Part shown: in pieces, positions 61,104 through 64,000 of the stretch
How positions within the stretch are numbered: position 1 is the stretch's first letter
Layout: every line of letters begins with the position of its first letter
Assembly: GCF_900499075.1 (NCBI RefSeq)
Contig: NZ_UIHC01000010.1
Coordinates: forward strand, 41,807 to 105,806
Length of the DNA stretch: 64,000 nt
From: Roseinatronobacter ekhonensis
GTDB taxonomy: Bacteria; Pseudomonadota; Alphaproteobacteria; Rhodobacterales; Rhodobacteraceae
Direction of reading: 5' to 3'
Position numbers and translations under genes: made by a program
Notes under the pieces: generated by a model
Seen by the model: only the letters and a program-made list of their open reading frames with translations
Database searches by the model: none
Told to the model about the DNA's origin: nothing

Positions 61104-61143
61104 TTAATACGATAACGTACCATATAGTGCGTTATCGTATTAA
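61104..61143. promoter_or_regulatory. 14-bp perfect palindrome upstream of the nitroreductase-marR operon
   Basis: TTAATACGATAACG (61104-61117) and CGTTATCGTATTAA (61130-61143) are exact inverted repeats with a 12-base spacer. The element starts 13 bases before the nitroreductase start codon. On the minus strand a TTGCAT followed 17 bases later by TATATG falls over it, so a bound regulator would cover the promoter. Confidence 0.75.
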
Positions 61144-61169
61144 ATGCAAGAGACTTCAACTTGCAGGCT

Positions 61170-61215
61170 GCAAACATTAAGACGCCCCTGCAAATGAATG
61201 CAGGGGCGAGTTTGC
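61170..61215 (-). terminator. Terminator hairpin after mcd
   Basis: CGCCCCTGCA (61183-61192) pairs perfectly with TGCAGGGGCG (61199-61208) around a 6-base loop. GCAAAC (61170-61175) and GTTTGC (61210-61215) extend the structure outward. It lies 24 bases past the mcd stop codon and is followed on the transcript strand by U-rich sequence. Confidence 0.7.
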
Positions 61216-61238
61216 AAACCGTCAATGATCGCAGAAGG

Positions 61239-62915
61239 TTAGCCCAGCAAGCGCCGCGCGATGACATGTGCCTGAATTTCGGCGGCCCCCTCAAAGATGT
61301 TAAGGATGCGCGCGTCGCACAGGATGCGGCTGATCTGGTATTCCAGCGCAAAGCCATTGCCGCCGTGCACCTGCAACCCGTTATCAGCACAGGACCACGC
61401 CACGCGGGCGCCCAGAAGTTTGGCCATGCCCGCTTCCAGATCGCAACGACGCTCTGCGTCTTTTTCTGCCGCGCTGAAATAGGTGAGCTGGCGCGCAACC
61501 ATGATCTCTACCGCCATCATTGCCAGTTTCGCGCCCACACGGGGGAATTCGATCAACGATTTGCCGAATTGCTTGCGGTCTTCGGCATATTGCATCGAGA
61601 CTTCGAGCGCGTTTTGCGCCACGCCAATGGCGCGGGCGGCGGTCTGGATGCGCGCGGATTCAAACGTCTGCATCAATTGCTTGAAGCCTTGACCCTCGAC
61701 GCCGCCAAGCAGGTTGTCGCCCTTCACCTTGAAGCCGTCAAAGCCTAGCTCGTATTCCTTCATGCCGCGGTAGCCCAGCACCTCGATCTCTCCGCCAGTC
61801 ATGCCGGGTGTGGGGAAGGGGTGCTCGTCGGTGCCCGGCGTTTTTTCGGCCAGGAACATCGACAACCCGCGGTAATCCTGCGTGTCGGGCACAGTGCGGG
61901 CCAGCACGGTCATCACATGCGTGCGCGACGCGTGGGTGATCCACGTCTTGTTGCCGGTAATTTCCCAGTCGTCGCCCGTCTTGACCGCGCGGGTGCGCAG
62001 CGCGCCCAGATCGGACCCTGTATTGGGTTCGGTGAACACAGCCGTGGGCAGAATTTCGCCCGAGGAGAGCTTTGGCAACCAATGCTCTTTTTGCTCCTGC
62101 GTGCCGCCGCAGATGACCAGTTCGGCGGCAATCTCGGTGCGGGTGCCGAGCGACCCAACGCCGATATAGCCGCGCGAGAGTTCTTCCGAGACGACCACCA
62201 TGGAAGATTTCGGCATGCCCAACCCGCCGAATTCCTCTGGAATAGTCAGGCCGAACACGCCCATTTCGGCCAGTTGTTCGATGACCTCCATCGGGATCAA
62301 TTCATCCTTCAGGTGCCATTCATGCGCGTGCGGCGCGATCTGTTCATCCGAATAGCGGCGGAACTGGTCGCGGATCATTTCCAGCTCTTCTTCCAGCCCC
62401 GTTGCGCCAAAGGTCGCGCGGCCGTGGTTTTCGCGCATCAGTGCGACCAGACGCATGCGCGCAGCGTCGGTATTGCCGCTTTCGCGCAGGCTGCGCACTG
62501 CATCGGTCTGGAATTCGGACAGATCGGACCAATCCAGACCCATGTCCGTCATGCGCACCATCTCGCCCTGGTTCATCGGGATGCCGCCAGCGATTTGTTG
62601 CAGGTATTCCCCAAATGCAATCTGGTGGATCAGCGCCTCCATCTCGCCAAAGCGCCCCTCGGATTGCAGCGCCTCTGCCCAAGCCTGCATTTGGCGCAGG
62701 CTTTCAATATAGGTCGCAAGCCATGCCAACCCGTGTGCGGCGTGCTGGTCCACCTCCAGCAGCGCGGCATCGACCTTGCCTGCCGGGGCGACGCGGGCGC
62801 GCACGGCATCGGTGGCCTTGGTCAGCACCGACTCTGCCGGCGCAATGGCGGCGCGGGTCAGCGCCAGCAGGTCGGGCAGCAGGGTGGTGGGCATTGTCTG
62901 GCCATCATGGGGCAT
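61239..62915 (-). CDS. mcd: (2S)-methylsuccinyl-CoA dehydrogenase
   Basis: 558-residue acyl-CoA dehydrogenase with a 165-residue N-terminal helical extension (TTLLPDLLALTRAAIAPAES...GIPMNQGEMVRMTDMGL) that distinguishes Mcd of the ethylmalonyl-CoA pathway from ordinary acyl-CoA dehydrogenases of about 380 residues. The catalytic domain has AVFTEPNTGSDLGAL, WITHASRTHVM, RKQFGKSL and the C-terminal NIFEGAAEIQAHVIARRLLG. It oxidises (2S)-methylsuccinyl-CoA to mesaconyl-CoA during acetyl-CoA assimilation without the glyoxylate bypass. The start follows GGAG. No other pathway gene is in the window. Confidence 0.9.
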   Translation of the reverse strand: MPHDGQTMPTTLLPDLLALTRAAIAPAESVLTKATDAVRARVAPAGKVDAALLEVDQHAAHGLAWLATYIESLRQMQAWAEALQSEGRFGEMEALIHQIAFGEYLQQIAGGIPMNQGEMVRMTDMGLDWSDLSEFQTDAVRSLRESGNTDAARMRLVALMRENHGRATFGATGLEEELEMIRDQFRRYSDEQIAPHAHEWHLKDELIPMEVIEQLAEMGVFGLTIPEEFGGLGMPKSSMVVVSEELSRGYIGVGSLGTRTEIAAELVICGGTQEQKEHWLPKLSSGEILPTAVFTEPNTGSDLGALRTRAVKTGDDWEITGNKTWITHASRTHVMTVLARTVPDTQDYRGLSMFLAEKTPGTDEHPFPTPGMTGGEIEVLGYRGMKEYELGFDGFKVKGDNLLGGVEGQGFKQLMQTFESARIQTAARAIGVAQNALEVSMQYAEDRKQFGKSLIEFPRVGAKLAMMAVEIMVARQLTYFSAAEKDAERRCDLEAGMAKLLGARVAWSCADNGLQVHGGNGFALEYQISRILCDARILNIFEGAAEIQAHVIARRLLG

Positions 62916-63102
62916 GGTCACTCTCCGCGTTTGGTTCGGGAATATCTTTGCAGTTGCAGCATCACATAGAGCCTTCGTCACCTCAGAGCAAGAAAAATTC
63001 AATAGCGGCCCTAAAGCTTGCCGAAAATGTCGCACCGCAGTTCTGGGGTGCAGGCCGGTTTGTTCACATGTATAGCACATGAAACAACAGGACGCAGGAC
63101 GC

Positions 63103-63876
63103 ATGTTCGCCATTCTACCCGACACCCTGACCCTTGCGCTGATTTTGGGCGCGATGTTTATCGCGTTCTGCGCGGGGCTGGTCAAAGGCGCACTTGGCTT
63201 TGCGCTGCCGATGATCATGATCTCTGGCTTGGGCAGCCTTATGCCGGTGGAACTGGCCCTGGCGGGGCTGATCCTGCCTACGCTTGTCACCAACCTGTCC
63301 CAAGCCCTGCGTCAAGGCTGGCGCGCTGCTTGGGGGTCGGTCACGGTGTATTGGCGGATGCTGACGGCGCTGGTGGTCTGTTTGCTGGCCAGCGCGCAGC
63401 TTGTGCCGTTCGTGTCCGAACCGGTGTTGCTGGCATTATTGGGCGGGCCGATCTGCGCATTCGCGCTGTCGCAGCTTGCAGGCAAGGTGTTGGTCCTGCC
63501 CGTCGCGCGGCGGCGGCGCGGCCAATGGCTGAGCGGCGCGGTCGGCGGGCTCTATGGTGGGCTGTCCGGGGTGTGGGGTCCGCCGGTTATCGCCTACCTG
63601 ATCGCGGTCGATACCGGCAAGCGGGACATGGTCCGCATCTTGGGCGTCGTCTTTCTGATAGGTGCGGTGGCGATGGTGGGCGGACACGCGGCGTCAGGTG
63701 TTCTGACGGCGCAAAGCGTGACATTTTCGGCGGTGCTGGTTGTTCCCGCGCTGCTTGGCTTGGGTTTGGGCTACCGCGTGCAGGACCGGCTGGATGCCGC
63801 GCGCTTCCGGCGCTGGACCCTGATCATGATGGTGTTTCTGGGCTTGAACCTGTTGCGTCGGGCCTTCGGGTTCTAG
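63103..63876 (+). CDS. TauE/SafE family permease
   Basis: 257-residue membrane protein with about 7-8 hydrophobic helices and the two family repeats (AGLVKGALGFALPM and GGLYGGLSGVWGPPVIAYL). It exports or imports small anions such as sulfite, sulfoacetate or other sulfonates. The start is ATG 63103 (GCAGGACGC upstream) or ATG 63079. The stop codon TAG lies exactly where an IS630-type element begins, so the natural C-terminus may have been altered by one or few residues. Confidence 0.85.
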   Translation: MFAILPDTLTLALILGAMFIAFCAGLVKGALGFALPMIMISGLGSLMPVELALAGLILPTLVTNLSQALRQGWRAAWGSVTVYWRMLTALVVCLLASAQLVPFVSEPVLLALLGGPICAFALSQLAGKVLVLPVARRRRGQWLSGAVGGLYGGLSGVWGPPVIAYLIAVDTGKRDMVRILGVVFLIGAVAMVGGHAASGVLTAQSVTFSAVLVVPALLGLGLGYRVQDRLDAARFRRWTLIMMVFLGLNLLRRAFGF

Positions 63877-64000
63877 AGCGCGTCCGGTTTGACCAGATTC
63901 AGGATTCCCTTACTTCATGATCCATGATTCCATGTCTTTGAGCAGATATGGAGATAACAGATGGGCAAACCACATCCACTTGCGTTGCGAGAGCGCGTTG
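63877..64000 (+). mobile_element. Left end of an IS630-type insertion sequence (partial)
   Basis: The permease stop is followed by GAGCGCGTCCGGTTTGACC, which has the look of an IS terminal repeat, then an 85-base A+T-richer leader and the start of a transposase frame at 63961. IS630/Tc1 elements insert at TA; a TA is present inside the TAG stop at 63874-63876. The other end lies beyond the window. Confidence 0.6.
63961..64000 (+). CDS. IS630-family transposase, N-terminus only
   Basis: ATG at 63961 opens MGKPHPLALRERV before the window ends. The M-G-K-P-x-x-LRxRV pattern is the usual N-terminus of IS630-type transposases, which carry a helix-turn-helix followed by a DDE domain. GGAGATAAC lies about 8 bases before the start. 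Only 13 residues are visible, so the call depends on the recognised pattern and the flanking terminal repeat. Confidence 0.6.
   Translation, partial: MGKPHPLALRERV

Noticed and set aside
61821..62969. 382-codon plus-strand frame
   Set aside because: Antisense to mcd.
1..64000. CRISPR arrays, tRNA or rRNA genes
   Set aside because: I looked for regularly spaced direct repeats and for tRNA/rRNA-like sequence in the gaps and saw none; a covariance-model scan would be decisive for small RNAs.

Overview
The window reads as chromosome from an alphaproteobacterium of the Rhodobacteraceae (Rhodobacter/Roseobacter group). Evidence is the high G+C coding style and several family-typical gene orders: pckA/chvIG-hprK-rapZ-PTS, rsmB-heparinase-purH-lspA-DUF3035-M16-M16, rpoH-rluD-like-DUF6476, a TRAP transporter, and (2S)-methylsuccinyl-CoA dehydrogenase of the ethylmalonyl-CoA pathway. 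I support 63 protein genes. I see no rRNA, tRNA or CRISPR array.

Layout. 1-6.4 kb: PEP carboxykinase divergent from the ChvI/ChvG two-component system, followed by HPr kinase, RapZ, an EIIA(Man)-type protein and HPr, which together form a regulatory PTS without sugar permeases. 6.4-16 kb: CoA-transferase, DsbA-like thioredoxin and DciA-like protein, divergent from mutY, alkB (alkane monooxygenase) and a DCC-family protein; then uvrD, an unrecognised gene and an lldD-like FMN dehydrogenase. 16-21 kb: pyruvate carboxylase and a predicted outer-membrane beta-barrel with internal repeats. 21-28 kb: a TRAP transporter with a MarR-type regulator, divergent from pxpBCA (5-oxoprolinase). 28-40 kb: a mostly leftward housekeeping block (rmuC, mutL, two M16 peptidases, DUF4399, DUF3035 lipoprotein, lspA, purH, heparinase II/III, rsmB). 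40-47 kb: SDH assembly factor, DUF3179, Dabb, a LysR/epimerase divergent pair, rpoH, a pseudouridine synthase and a metallo-hydrolase.

47-64 kb is the most varied part. A DUF2971 gene of clearly lower G+C sits alone at 47.3-48.2 kb. It is followed by a fused FAD-oxidoreductase/SelD gene in a tight operon with two membrane proteins. A phosphate-regulation block (phoR, phoU, phoB, GNAT) lacks the usual pst genes in between but has PHO-box-like repeats. Next is a four-gene operon of circularly permuted ATP-grasp, alpha-E protein, transglutaminase and the proteasome-like protease Anbu. It is the best candidate for a biochemically unsolved system: a predicted peptide synthesis/tagging and degradation module. 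The window closes with a nitroreductase/MarR operon behind a 14-bp perfect palindrome, mcd, a TauE/SafE permease, and the start of an IS630-type insertion sequence exactly at the permease stop codon.

Functionally, pckA, pyc, lldD and mcd point to gluconeogenic/anaplerotic growth on organic acids and C2/C3 compounds. ChvGI and the PTS probably link this to envelope and carbon/nitrogen state. The TRAP-pxp cluster suggests uptake and hydrolysis of 5-oxoproline. Start codons were chosen by eye from Shine-Dalgarno spacing, overlaps and family length. Function calls rest on motif recognition without database searches.
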